Positions 1-12,115 are shown, counted from the first letter of the stretch. The stretch is DNA of 64,000 nt from Actinostola sp. cb2023 (GCA_033675265.1 JAUJYZ010001566.1:95001-159000); one strand, 5' to 3'. Program-made: numbers and translations. Notes: a model not told the origin generated them from the sequence alone.

Positions 1-498
1 CTTTGACTACATCACCATGGAAACCACCTAGTACATGGTGAGTAACACCTTGAAAGAAGTATTACTGCAGTAGTACTTTGACTACATCACCATGGAAACC
101 ATTAGTACATGGTGAGTAACACCTTGAAAGAAGTATTACTGCAGTAGTACTTTGACTACATCACCATGGAAACCACCTAGTACATGGTGAGTAACACCTT
201 GAAAGAAGTATTACTGCAGTAGTACTTTGACTACATCACCATGGAAACCACTAGTACATGGTGAGTAACACCTTGACAGCAGTATTACTGCAGTAGTACT
301 TTGACTACATCACCATGGAAACCACCTAGTACATGGCGAGTAACACCTTGACAGCAGTATTACTGCAGTAGTACTTTGACTACATCTCCATGGAAACCAT
401 TAGTACATGGTGAGTAACACCTTGACAGCAGTATTACTGCAGTAGTACTTTGACTACATCACCATGGAAACCACTAGTACATGGTGAGTAACTTGGTC
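1..498. repeat. 75-bp minisatellite, about 7 copies, with splice-like signals
   Basis: Seven tandem units of 74-76 bp, beginning ctttgactacatcaccatgg, run from the left edge to about 498. Each unit contains an acceptor-like tactgcag followed about 41 nt later by a donor-like catg|gtgagt. Units differ mainly at one indel (cacctag, cattag or cactag). Read between these two signals, the 41-nt versions are open in one frame (ending PLVH plus one base). The outgoing phase fits the next MMS19 exon at 1295. The array may therefore carry an MMS19 mini-exon, but this is speculative. The period itself is directly visible. Confidence 0.85.
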
Positions 499-1294
499 CT
501 TTTGTTTGAGAGGCAGTCAATCGAATGAAGAAATGGTATATTGTATAGAAACTGTAATTTCTCAAAGATGACATGTTTGACTGGTTCATTTAATAGAGAT
601 TTAGAAATACACCAACACAATACATACATATGTACTACAATAGTTATGACACTCTGAATTATGAGACTTACACTAGTCCAGCATTGCTAGCTAATAATAA
701 TAATTGGTACATTTTGATAGTTGATCAAGTAACAGATGCTATAAAGTCCAAAAGTACAAAAACATTCAAGAGTCTTCTATCTGTGGTGGAGGGTTAGTGT
801 ACTTATTATCATAAAACTAAAAATATGATGTAGTTTTATACATTTATTAATGTATTGTATTTATCAAAAATAATTTCTTGCTGTCAGAGCTAGCTCCGTT
901 TGATGGGGAGTAAAATTGACACCACACAAGACGAGTTTTGGATAAAATTTTCCTATGTGCTAAAAACACATAGCTGCTTTTAATAAACCATAATAATTCA
1001 GGTGAACAGTCTTACATATCACATATCTAACCCATCAAAGGTGAGGGCTACAAACCGCTACATGCTTATGGCTGGATAATGAAAGGGGGAGGAGGAGGGT
1101 AAAATTGTAAAATGAAAGAAAGGTCACAAAGGAGTACTATTCCCACTGCATTCACGTCACACAGCAAATCACTCCTAGAAGGTGATAAGGCATTGGGCAC
1201 CCCTATACCCCAACCGGCCCTTCCACCAGTCTTACATGTATAACAACAAATGAGGGATAAACCTTTTATTACTAACAATAATTCCTATTTTTAG
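499..1294. other. Putative MMS19 intron, no recognised feature
   Basis: AT-rich single-copy sequence between the 75-bp array and the first confident MMS19 exon. I see no conserved coding segment. The small minus-strand open frame near 1066-1278 has low-complexity proline-rich content and resembles no family I know. Confidence 0.5.
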
Positions 1295-4200
1295 GGACTT
1301 TAAAGCACAAAGTAGTTCCTCTTGAGTACTATTCTAATGAGTTGGTACCAGATGTTTTGTGTCTGGTATTAGAGCCTGTACTCCAGGGTAAGCATTAACA
1401 ATTGTATATACTGATGAATGATGAGTTGGTACCAGATGTTTTGTGTCTGGTATTAGAGCCTGTACTTCAGGGTAAGCATTAACAATTGTATATACTGATG
1501 AATGATGAGTTGGTACCAGATGTTTTGTGTCTGGTATTAGAGCCTGTACTCCAAGGTAAGCATTAACAATTGTATATACTGATGAATGATGAGTTGGTAC
1601 CAGATGTTTTGTGTCTGGTATTAGAGCCTGTACTCCAGGGTAAGCATTAACAATTGTATATACTGATGAATGATGAGTTGGTACCAGATGTTTTGTGTCT
1701 GGTATTAGAGCCTGTACTCCAGGGTAAGCATTAACAATTGTATATACTGATGAATGATGAGTTGGTACCAGATGTTTTGTGTCTGGTATTAGAGCCTGTA
1801 CTCCAGGGTAAGCATTAACAATTGTATATACTGATGAATGATGAGTTGGTACCAGATGTTTTGTGTCTGGTATTAGAGCCTGTACTTCAGGGTAAGCATT
1901 AACAATTGTATATACTGATGAATGATGAGTTGGTACCAGATGTTTTGTGTCTGGTATTAGAGCCTGTACTCCAGGGTAAGCATTAACAATTGTATATACT
2001 GATGAATGATGAGTTGGTACCAGATGTTTTGTGTCTGGTATTAGAGCCTGTACTCCAGGGTAAGCATTAACAATTGTATATACTGATGAATGATGAGTTG
2101 GTACCAGATGTTTTGTGTCTGGTATTAGAGCCTGTACTCCAGGGTAAGCATTAACAATTGTATATACTGATGAATGATGAGTTGGTACCAGATGTTTTGT
2201 GTCTGGTATTAGAGCCTGTACTCCAGGGTAAGCATTAACAATTGTATATACTGATGAATGATGAGTTGGTACCAGATGTTTTGTGTCTGGTATTAGAGCC
2301 TGTACTCCAGGGTAAGCATTAACAAACTGATGAATGATGATGAAGACTTTATTTAAAGAGGGTAAACACATAAAAGTATATACTAATATACAGATTGGAT
2401 ATTTTAAATACTGGTAACTTATTTGTAGGTACTCAACTGAATATAGTGTTTGAACCAGATATTCTTGAAGTTATAAGCTCTGTACTTAGAGTAATTACAA
2501 GTCAATCAGCGTGAGTATAAATGAAACATCTATTTGTTCCAAAATATCACTTTGCACAATCGTACATATAATTTGTATTCATATTAGTAAAGTTAAGTAG
2601 TTATACTCTTTTTTACTGTGTTATAGATTTATTATATCGTTTTGTATTGTTACTTTTGTAGATCTGCAGATAAAACATTACATTTAGTTGTAGATCTCTT
2701 TGTGGATGGTAGATTACCAAATTCACTGGATATGTATAAAGACACAATATTCATGCCGTTGGAGGTAAGTAAATTTGTTTTCATGCTGATCACCTGCCTT
2801 CAAATGACTTTAAGTTTTCATACTTAGGTAACATCTCCTTGGCAACAAACTCAACTCATTGGAATATTAACTTCTGTACTCTGTTCAGCCAGAAAAGAGG
2901 TTAGTTTTGTGGTTGAGTGTTTGTGTGGTTGAGTGGTTGATGTGGTGGTTGTGTGATTGAGTGGTTGATGTGGTGGTTGATGTGGTGGTTGTGTGATTGA
3001 TGTGGTGGTTGTGTGATTGAGTGGTTGATGTGGTGGTTGTGTGATTGAGTGGTTGATGTGGTGGTTGTTTGGTTGATGTGGTGGTTGTGTGATTGATGTG
3101 GTGGTTGTGTGATTGAGTGGTTGATGTGGTGGTTGTGTGATTGAGTGGTTGATGTGGTGGTTGTGTGGTTGATGTGGTGGTTGTGTGATTGATGTGGTGG
3201 TTGTGTGATTGAGTGGTTGATGTGGTGGTTGAGTGGTTGATGTGGTGGTTGTGTGATTGATGTGGTGGTTGTGTGATTGAGTGGTTGATGTGGTGGTTGT
3301 GTGATTGAGTGGTTGATGTGGTGGTTGTGTGGTTGATGTGGTGGTTGTGTGATTGATGTGGTGGTTGTGTGATTGAGTGGTTGATGTGGTGATTGAGTGG
3401 TTGATGTGGTGGTTGAGTGGTTGTGTGATTGAGTGGTTGATGTGGTGGTTGTGTGATTGATGTGGTGGTTGTGTGATTGAGTGGTTGATGTGGTGGTTGA
3501 GTGGTTGTGTGATTGAATGGTTGATGTGGTGGTTGTGTGATTGAGTGGTTGATGTGGTGGTTGAGTGATTGAGTGGGTTATCTTTTATATTTATTTATAT
3601 ATTCTCTTCACAGAAGCTTTGCTGACATAGGCCATCTGTTAAAAGATTTATAAATTTTGTGATTGAGTGGTTGATGTGGTGGTTGAGTGGTTGTGTGATT
3701 GACTGTTTCTGTGGTTGAGGGTGGTTGTGTGGTTGTGTAATTGTGTGGCTGAGTGTCTGTGTGGTTGAGTGTTTGTGTGGTTGATGTGGTTGAGTGGTTA
3801 TGTGGTTGAGTGGTTATGTGGTTGAGTGGTTATGTGGTTGAGTGATTGTGTGGTTGAGTGTTTGTGTGGTTGAGTGTTTGTGTGGTTGAGTGTTTGTGTG
3901 GCTGAGTGTTTGTGTGGTTGAGTGTTTGTGTGGTTGAGTGTTTTTGTGGTTGAGTGTTTGTGTGGTTGAGTGATTGTGTGGTTGGGTGGTTGATGTGGTG
4001 TTTGAGTGGTTGTGTTTGTGTGGTTGAGTGTTTGTTGTTGAGTGGTTATGTGGTTGAGTGTTTGTGTGGTTGAGTGTTTGTGTGGTTGAGTGGTTATGTT
4101 GTTGAGTGGTTATGTGGTTATGTGGTTGAGTGTTTGTGTGGTTATGTGGTTGAGTGGTTATGTGGTTGAGTGTTTGTGTGGTTATGTGGTTGAGTGGTTA

Positions 4201-7200
4201 TGTGGTTGAGTGTTTGTGTGGTTATGTGGTTGAGTGGTTATGTGGTTGAGTGTTTGTGTGGTTATGTGGTTGAGTGGTTATGTGGTTGAGTGGAGTATGG
4301 TTGTGTGGTATATTTTCTTAACTAACATATATGTATTACTAGGTGTGTATTCCAAAGTATAACATCCTGTTGTCCAAGATACAATATATGGCCTGCTACT
4401 CTTCCCATAAGAGGACAAACATTAGTGCTGCAAAGTGTCTAGCAGGTCTCATTAACAAGATGAATGAAGGTTTGTTTGTTTGCTAGTATTTATGCCTAGA
4501 AAAGTACTATTTAGTTATTATTTATTCTTGCTTTCTTCTACGTTATATATTTACATTTGTTTTACCCCAAGTTTTATGGTCATTGACCCATCTTCAGGGG
4601 CATGTGAAAAGCTGTTATAATCGCCAAGAAAACAAACACACAAAGCAATAAACATAACAATACATAACTTTATATATATAAATGGAAAATAAATATGTGC
4701 TCAGTGGTACTGCATGTGCTTCTAAGTGGAATTGCCCTATACCACTATGACGTCAAATCAAAACAATCTATTGTTTAAACGCTAAGGATCATGGTCGCTA
4801 GAGGGGGACAAAACAGCAACAACACAAAGGATTCCCCAAATAAATGTATTTTACAGACGGTCTGAAAGTGATAAAAGTCACCAAACACAGTAAATATTGT
4901 GGGAAAAGTATCGATGAATATAATATCTGGAAACTAGCCAATTTGAAATCAAGCGAACCTCAGCAGAGCAGATTTAGTTCAAAATTCTATTGTTCTTCAC
5001 GATTCTGTCCCCCTCATAAATAAGCCGTTACGTCATAGTGGTATAGGGCAATTGCCCTAATCCAATTAATAACTCAATTATTCATTATGTATTTAGCGCA
5101 TTAGCCTGTAATTCAGTTTAACTGCAAAGGGCTCAAATAAACCAGTTATAATAATAATAATAATAAGTCAATAACAAGTTAATCAATAAGTCAATTAATA
5201 AGTTAATAAGGCAATTAATAAGTCAATAATGTTATTAATAAGTCGATAAGTCAATTAATAAGTCAATAAGGCAATTAATAAGTCAATAATGTTATTAATA
5301 AGTCGATAAGTCAATTAATAAGTTAATAAGGCAATTAATAAGTCAATAATGTTATTAATAAGTCGATAAGTCAATTAATAAGTCAAGTCTGTTAATAAGT
5401 CAATTAATAAGGCAATTAATAAGTTAATCAATAAGGCAATCAATAAGTCAATTAATAAGTCATTAAAGTGAATTGATAAGAATAATTTAAAAAAAAGAAG
5501 TTAGGAAAAGAGACATGAGCAAAAGATAACAAACAAGAGAGTTGGTGAGATAACTGAGATCAATGACTTTTTAAAAGTTGCGAGACATGACATAGGAGGT
5601 GGAACTGGTTAGGGCATGTGTTTAGAAAGGAGAGAGAAAACAACTGTATGACAGCCCTAGGGTGGATGCCAGAGAGTCGAAGGGCAAGAGGGAGATCAAA
5701 AGCAACCTTGAGAAGGACTGTGGTAAAGGAGAGAGATAAAACTGGATGGAAGAACTGGGACATGGCCAAAACAGGAAGGGCTGGTCTGACAGCATAGCGG
5801 CCTGATGAGCGGCACGACAAGAAGAGATGATGATGATGATGATGGGCCATTATGACCCAAAAGCTTGGGACAAAACAAATTAAATATACAATGTAGAAGA
5901 AACCTAGAATAAACAACAGGAATATTTAATTATGGTTGAGTTGTATATTTGTTAGGTGAACAAATGAACACCTTGTTACAACACCTAATGAACACTATAT
6001 GGCCTTGTATTACTGACAGTAAATACCATAAACAACATTGGAGTTTGCTGATTACTTTGCTTTGGGTGAGTGTAATTGACCTGCGGCAAGTATGATTATT
6101 GCTTTAAAGTAATCTATGAATATTTGTTATTTCAGATAACAAGAGCTCTTGTTATTCGTTCTCATCCCACATCTACAGAATGTATTAAGAAGGTAAATCA
6201 CTGCCAACAAGTCTAAGTTTTGTATATTTATTGATAAACCAGTCTTCTGTACGGTACTTATTGATAAACCAGTCTTCTGTACAATACTTATTGATAAACC
6301 AGTCTTCTGTACAATACTTATTGATAAACCAGTCTTCTGTACAATATTTATTGATAAACCAGTCTTCTGTACAATACTTATTGATAAACCAGTCTTCTGT
6401 ACAATACTTATTGATAAACCAGTCTTCTGTACAATATTTATTGATAAACCAGTCTTCTGTACGGTACTTATTGATAAACCAGTCTTCTGTACAATACTTA
6501 TTGATAAACCAGTCTTCTGTACAATACTTATTGATAAACCAGTCTTCTGTACAATATTTATTGATAAACCAGTCTTCTGTACAATACTTATTGATAAACC
6601 AGTCTTCTGTACACAATACTTATTGATAAACCAGTCTTCTGTACAATATATATTGATAAACCAGTCTTCTGTGCAATACTTATTGATAAACCAGTCTTCT
6701 GTACAATATTTATTGATAAACCAGTCTTCTGTACAATACTTATTGATAAACCAGTCTTCTGTACAATACTTATTGATAAACCAGTCTTCTGTACAGTACT
6801 TATTGATAGACCAGTCTTCTGTACAATATTTATTGATAAACCAGTCTTCTGTACAATACTTATTGATAGACCAGTCTTCTGTACAATACTTATTGATAAA
6901 CCAGTCTTCTGTACAGTACTTATTGATAAACCAGTCTTCTGTACAGTACTTATTGATAAACCAGTCTTCTGTACAATACTTATTGATAAACCAGTCTTCT
7001 GTACAATACTTATTGATAAACCAGTCTTCTGTACAATACTTATTGATAAACCAGTCTTCTGTACAATACTTATTGATAAACCAGTCTTCTGTACAATACT
7101 TATTGATAAACCAGTCTTCTGTACAGTACTTATTGATAAACCAGTCTTCTGTACAATACTTATTGATAAACCAGTCTTCTGTACAATACTTATTGATAAA

Positions 7201-8811
7201 CCAGTCTTCTGTACAATACTTATTGATAAACCAGTCTTCTGTACAGTACTTATTGATAAACCAGTCTTCTGTACAATACTTATTGATAAACCAGTCTTCT
7301 GTACAATACTTATTGATAAACCAGTCTTCTGTACAATACTTATTGATAAACCAGTCTTCTGTACAATACTTATTGATAAACCAGTCTTCTGTACAATACT
7401 TATTGATAAACCAGTCTTCTGTACAATACTTATTGATAAACCAGTCTTCTGTACAATACTTATTGATAAACCAGTCTTCTGTACAATACTTATTGATAAA
7501 CCAGTCTTCTGTACAATACTTATTGATAAACCAGTCTTCTGTACAATACTTATTGATAAACCAGTCTTCTGTACAATACTTATTGATAAACCAGTCTTCT
7601 GTACAGTACTTATTGATAAACCAGTCTTCTGTACAATACTTATTGATAAACCAGTCTTCTGTACAATACTTATTGATAAACCAGTCTTCTGTACAATACT
7701 TATTGATAAACCAGTCTTCTGTACAGTACTTATTGATAAACCAGTCTTCTGTATAGTACTTATTGATAAACCAGTCTTCTGTACAATACTTATTGATAAA
7801 CCAGTCTTCTGTACAGTACTTATTGATAAACCAGTCTTCTGTACAGTACTTATTGATAAACCAGTCTTCTGTACAGTACTTATTGATAAACCAGTCTTCT
7901 GTACAGTACTTATTGATAAACCAGTCTTCTGTACAATACTTATTGATAAACCAGTCTTCTGTACAGTACTTATTGATAAACCAGTCTTCTGTACAATACT
8001 TATTGATAAACCAGTCTTCTGTACAATACTTATTGATAAACCAGTCTTCTGTACAATACTTATTGATAAACCAGTCTTCTGTACAATATATATTGATAAA
8101 CCAGTCTTCTGTACAATATTTATTGATAAACCAGTCTTCTGTACAATACTTATTGATAAACCAGTCTTCTGTACAGTACTTATTGATAAACCAGTCTTCT
8201 GTACAATACTTATTGATAAACCAGTCTTCTGTACAATACTTATTGATGATAAACCAGTCTTCTGTACAATACTTATTGATAAACCAGTCTTCTGTACAAT
8301 ACTTATTGATAAACCAGTCTTCTGTACAATACTTATTGATAAACCAGTCTTCTGTACAATACTTATTGATAAACCAGTCTTCTGTACAATACTTATTGAT
8401 AAACCAGTCTTCTGTACAGTACTTATTGATAAACCAGTCTTCTGTACAATACTTATTGATAAACCAGTCTTCTGTACAATACTTATTGATAAACCAGTCT
8501 TCTGTACAATACTTATTGATAAACCAGTCTTCTGTACAATACTTATTGATAAACCATGAGTGTACAATTGTGACTCAGATAATCAGCTTGTTTGACAACG
8601 ATGACTTGGGCAAAGTTGCATGTGATGGATTTTACATTCTGATAGTTGATAGTGAGGATATCATGACTACCAGTATGCATGCAGATATTAGGGTATGTAT
8701 ATATGTTTAATATATAATGTTTTTTCTACTCAATCTCTCTATTTTTATCATTATTATTATTTTTATTATTATTACTATTATTACTATTATTATTATTATT
8801 ATTATCACATA

Positions 8812-8883
<72 letters not shown>

Positions 8884-9651
8884 CTTTATATTTATAAACT
8901 GTCTTAGATAATGTACAGACAAAGACTCTTCATGGAAACCCTTCCACTGCTGCTTTCTGGGTTTCAATCAGCTTTTCCAGGTTGGCATTTTAGTGAAGTA
9001 GTTTTAATCAAACAAAGTCACTAGTTGTAAGCTATTTGTTTTGTTCTGCAGGGTATAAATACACTTACCTTACTGCCTTGTCACATTTACTACAGTGGAT
9101 CCCTAAACAGGTTTTGATGTCAGAAATTCCTAATGTAAGTATTGATCAATATTAATTATTAGTTAATGTAAGTATTGATCAATATTAATTATTAGTTAAT
9201 GTAAGTATTGATCAATATTAATTATTAGTTAATGTAAGTATTGATCAATATTAATTATTAGTTAATGTAAGTATTGATCAATATTAATGATTAATTATTT
9301 TATTATGCACCATTAAGTAATGCCTTTGTGTTTGTTGGTAGTTAATGCCTCTACTAATCCAGTCCTTGTCACATGATCAACCCAGTTTGCTTATATCATC
9401 ATTACAAACACTCTACTCCCTGGTATTTGATGCACCAGAAGCCGTCACTAGACAAGTCACATCACTTATACCTAATTTCTTGAGACTTGTTAAGTTGGAA
9501 TCTTCAATGGTAAGTATTTAAGGTTCATTTAGAACACTGAGTAATTGAAATAAAGCAAATAACAATCTTGTATGTTTTATGATTAGAATGTGCGTATTGA
9601 ATCTTTAAAGTGCCTTGGTGCCATGACAACACTGCCACACCATGTTGTAAG

Positions 9652-9731
<80 letters not shown>

Positions 9732-9968
9732 TTGTCATTCTTCTTTTACAATGGTCATTTGCTTTGTAAAATACTAGGTTTATGTTTACAAGTTCAAAGT
9801 CATAAAAAACCTTGGTCCAACATTGGATGACAATAAAAGATTAGTAAGAAGTGCTGCAGTAACATGCCGAAATGAATGGTAAGCATTCTCTCTTGTCAAT
9901 TTGCAACTCTCTTTTCTTGCTTACAATGTGTACTTTTGTCTTGTAGGTTTTTGTTGGGAAGTAGTTAA
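1295..9968 (+). CDS. MMS19: MMS19-like cytosolic iron-sulfur assembly HEAT-repeat protein, C-terminal part
   Basis: Fourteen exons join in consistent phase: 1295-1387, 2429-2510, 2662-2764, 2828-2899, 4343-4469, 5956-6065, 6136-6192, 8579-8692, 8908-8980, 9052-9134, 9342-9509, 9587-9646, 9778-9878 and 9947-9968 (stop 9966-9968). All have AG acceptors and GT donors. They give about 420 residues of helical, HEAT-like repeats. Identity rests on the family's C-terminal signature: VRIESLKCLGAMTTLP, then LDDNKRLVRSAA and the terminal NEWFLLGS, plus the upstream ALVIRSHP and MYRQRLF blocks. In known systems MMS19 is the adaptor of the CIA targeting complex (with CIAO1 and CIAO2B) and delivers Fe-S clusters to nuclear and cytosolic proteins such as DNA helicases and polymerases. 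The N-terminal part lies left of the window. Most introns are expanded by minisatellites, two of which overlap splice donors. The exact acceptor of the 8579 exon is less certain because the 30-bp array abuts it. Confidence 0.87.
1338..2340. repeat. 84-bp minisatellite (12 copies) containing the end of an MMS19 exon and its donor
   Basis: About twelve near-identical 84-bp units start with gagttggtaccagatg. The first unit overlaps the 3' part of the MMS19 exon 1295-1387 (residues ELVPDVLCLVLEPVLQ) and its donor ccagg|gtaagc. Every later unit repeats both. Only the first copy is preceded by a good acceptor (ctatttttag at 1285-1294), so the later copies are intronic pseudo-donors. Reading past any donor meets an in-frame TAA (cat taa). 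Because 84 is divisible by three, a long minus-strand open frame also exists here; I treat that as an artefact. Confidence 0.95.
2900..4312. repeat. Degenerate GT-rich minisatellite in an MMS19 intron
   Basis: Variants of gtggttgatgtggtggttgtgtgattgagt are repeated for about 1.4 kb, starting directly at the donor that follows exon 2828-2899. Toward the right the motif shifts to gagtgtttgtgtggtt and then ggttatgtggttgagt. A short unrelated stretch (about 3574-3655) interrupts it. Confidence 0.9.
4730..5053. mobile_element. MITE with about 24-bp terminal inverted repeats
   Basis: The left end, aattgccctataccactatg followed by acgt, is mirrored at the right by acgtcatagtggtatagggc followed by aatt. 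The element is about 324 bp, has no coding capacity and lies in the MMS19 intron between exons 4343-4469 and 5956-6065. No target-site duplication is clear enough to assign a superfamily. Confidence 0.8.
5145..5485. repeat. AATAAGTC-type AT-rich short tandem repeat
   Basis: Irregular tandem copies of aataagtcaatt and aataaggcaatt follow a short (ATA)n run. The tract is intronic and non-coding. Confidence 0.85.
5597..5842 (+). pseudogene. LINE (non-LTR retrotransposon) 3' end remnant
   Basis: The plus strand encodes WNWLGHVFRK, then ALGWMPESRRARGRSKATLRRTV and a trailing WKNWDMAKTGRAGLTA before a stop. This is the usual C-terminal tail after the reverse transcriptase domain in RTE/CR1-like LINEs, and a (TGA)n microsatellite tail follows, as RTE-type elements often have. 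Only about 65 codons remain, with no RT core, so this is a 5'-truncated dead copy. The clade is an inference. Confidence 0.65.
6211..8558. repeat. 30-bp minisatellite, about 78 copies
   Basis: Units of acttattgataaaccagtct plus tctgtacaat repeat for about 2.35 kb between MMS19 exons 6136-6192 and 8579-8692. Main variants are caat/cagt and ctta/tta/ata; one three-base insertion (gat) lies near 8250. A period divisible by three keeps long frames open on both strands, but they are repeat artefacts. Confidence 0.97.
8743..8882. repeat. (TTA)n microsatellite
   Basis: About 140 bp of nearly pure TTA/ATT triplets in the MMS19 intron just upstream of exon 8908-8980. Confidence 0.97.
9131..9290. repeat. 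33-bp tandem repeat that multiplies an MMS19 splice donor
   Basis: The last coding bases and donor of exon 9052-9134 (cctaat|gtaagtattg) begin a 33-bp unit, taatgtaagtattgatcaat plus attaattattagt, repeated about five times. This gives five identical donors. Use of a later one would add an in-frame TAA (caa tat taa), so only the first preserves the reading frame. Confidence 0.93.
9653..9732. repeat. (ATT)n microsatellite
   Basis: About 80 bp of ATT triplets starting directly after the donor of MMS19 exon 9587-9646. Confidence 0.97.
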
Positions 9969-10032
9969 TGTTAGTACCAGATAATAGAATGATGTATCAA
10001 GTTTTCTTTGTTGTACTGTCTACGGTCAACCT

Positions 10033-10038
10033 ATTAAA
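10033..10038 (+). promoter_or_regulatory. Candidate MMS19 polyadenylation signal ATTAAA
   Basis: ATTAAA lies about 65 bp after the MMS19 stop codon at a plausible 3'UTR distance. No AATAAA is closer. Transcript ends would be needed to confirm it. Confidence 0.4.
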
Positions 10039-10859
10039 ATAGTTACAAGAAAGATGTACCATAAAAGTGGTTTTCATAAACCTGTCAACTAGGCATTAGT
10101 CTAATACGCATTACGGTAGCATAAACCATCCAGTAGTCTATTGCAAATCCTGCAATCTGATTGGTTCGGTACTAGTGGTCTTTCAGCTCTTATAATTCAA
10201 CATGCACCGTACTGTATGGCAAATACAATGAGTAGTATGGTTCAGGTTGTGAATATTGTATCGGACTTATCATATCCACATATGTATAAAATCATGTTCT
10301 ACTATAATTTTCAAGATACCAGTAAGTTTGGCCAAGAAAATCAAAGTTAAAGTCTATGCAAATGAAGACGACTTTTTCTATCAGAAATACAACCTCTGCC
10401 ATGGTTATGGTTTCTATTAGGGGTATCAAAAGGCCAAGGCGAGACTTTGCGAGCATATTTTTGCGAGCCTGAGACGCTTTTTCGCCGATTTTCTTTGTTT
10501 TCAAAATTCGAGACAGCTTTTTCCGAAAAAGCGAAACTTTCAGACCCGCGAAATTTGACTGAAATTTTGCGGGACTCTGACTTTTTGCCGGGACCAGCCG
10601 AGACCCCTTCCCCTTCTATTGTGTTTTGCTCATGAATTATTAATGAATATGATAAACATTATTACACTATTGTGTTCTTTTATTTTCATTTGACTATATT
10701 ACACACTAACTAACTAATAGTTTCTATTTCACTGAATAAATAGAAAACGCGTGCACGTGCTCTGTGCATTTATAAAGCACACGTGGTCCGATCAGAACAC
10801 GAGAGAAGTCGCTACTTCTCGCCACTTCTTTCATATTCTTATCAGTCCCCAAGTACTCT
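10039..10859. other. Intergenic, no gene recognised
   Basis: Mostly unique sequence. A CpG-richer part (about 10430-10610) has several gcgag/gcgagac words. No conserved protein is visible in any frame. Confidence 0.5.
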
Positions 10860-11661
10860 ATAACTGCACAGAACACAGCGGAGGAAGCCCGAGTTATAAA
10901 ATGCGCTTTTTTTTTTTTTTTTCTTCGTAGTACACAGAATGCGAAGTATTTGATCGTATCGAGTTTCAAGATTACTCGGCAGATAATGTCGCTGTGCTTG
11001 CTGCATGACTGCCGTCACGCCGTGGTTTCAAAAACCCGTTTAAAAGGTATCCGACAATAAAATGAAACACATTTCTGAGAAATATAATGATTGAAGTTTA
11101 TTTTATTCCACGTTTGAAAAATTCAGAAGGAAAAGGAATCGTAAAAATCGTACTTCAAAACTTCATCAAAGCATATAGGCCGCCACGGACTGAGCAAGGT
11201 CAATCAATGTACGAAAATGATTCGGGGATAACTTCGAACGTAACACTTTTATGTATCCAACTTGAAGAAAAGAAACGCTCCACTCGCATATGTCACACGC
11301 TGTTCGTCATTGTGAAGGGTTTCGGAATGAATTTCGGACACATCGAAGGCATGGAATTTATAGGCAGAGACAGCTTCGTCGAGCTTCGTCACATAATATA
11401 GTTTGACATGAATAGACGATGTTTAAAAAATACGAATTTCGGGAATGATTTTTGAGTCCTTTTATTTGACCGACTTTCCTCTGCGACAACGAACAAACGA
11501 AAGACGTTATCAGAACCATCTGACCTTGGTCGTACCAAGTACGTACTGAAGACGTACGATTCGGAGATCTTTATCTATGCTCACCGACACATAGTCTCCC
11601 TCGTCACGCAACTGTCATTGTCATAATGCCCGAATGTACGCTCATTGAGCGTCTTGTTCTT
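10860..11661. mobile_element. Dispersed non-autonomous repeat ending in GAGCGTCTTG
   Basis: The right end (cattgagcgtcttgttc) and internal blocks recur in opposite orientation at 29867-31823 and partly at 58019-58578. Shared blocks include gcccgagttataaaatgcgc, the segment at 11087-11180, and ggagatctttatctatg followed by gtctccctcgtcac. A short open frame starting at 11087 (VYFIPRLKNSEGKG) is also open in the second copy, but I do not recognise it. The left boundary is uncertain. Confidence 0.6.
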
Positions 11662-11734
11662 TTATAAAATACAATTATGATTTTAAGGCAAGTTTTTGTT
11701 TGTTACAAAAATGTTTGAATATATGCATGCGCGC

Positions 11735-12115
11735 TCATGCTATTTGCTCTCATAGAGTACGTGGTATGCACATCCTTTGGCCAATCACGCGCACATGCTA
11801 TTTGCTCTCGTAGAGTACGTGGTATGCACATCTTTTGGCCAATCACGCGCACATGCTATGTGCTCTCGTAGAGTACGTGGTATGCACATCCTTTGGCCAA
11901 TCACGCGCACATGCTATTTGCTCTCAGAGTACGTGGTATGCACATCCTTTGGCCAATCACGCGCACATGCTATGTGCTCTCAGAGAGTACGTGGTATGCA
12001 CATCCTTTGGCCAATCACGCGCACATGCTATTTGCTCTCAGAGTACGTGGTATGCACATCCTTTGGCCAATCACGCGCACATGCTATTTGCTCTCATAGA
12101 GTACGTGGTATGCAC
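11735..12115. repeat. 58-bp tandem repeat, about 7 copies
   Basis: Units contain gagtacgtggtatgcacatc, then ctttggccaatcacgcgcac and atgctatttgctctc, with small indels. A single stray copy ending in ggccaatcagagc occurs at 12594-12632. Each unit carries a CCAAT-type pentamer, but nothing else indicates a promoter. Confidence 0.92.

Noticed and set aside
1334..2371. 345-codon minus-strand frame of NAYPGVQALIPDTKHLVPTHH repeats
   Set aside because: It is the antisense of the 84-bp array, whose plus-strand start is a genuine MMS19 exon.
6231..8710. Long open frames of INQSSVQYLL and QKTGLSISIV repeats on both strands
   Set aside because: They are the 30-bp satellite read in frame, since a period divisible by three keeps any stop-free frame open. 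MMS19 exons flank the array on both sides and join in phase without it.
8695..8911. Tyrosine- or isoleucine-rich small proteins at the (TTA)n tract
   Set aside because: They are translations of a trinucleotide microsatellite within an MMS19 intron.
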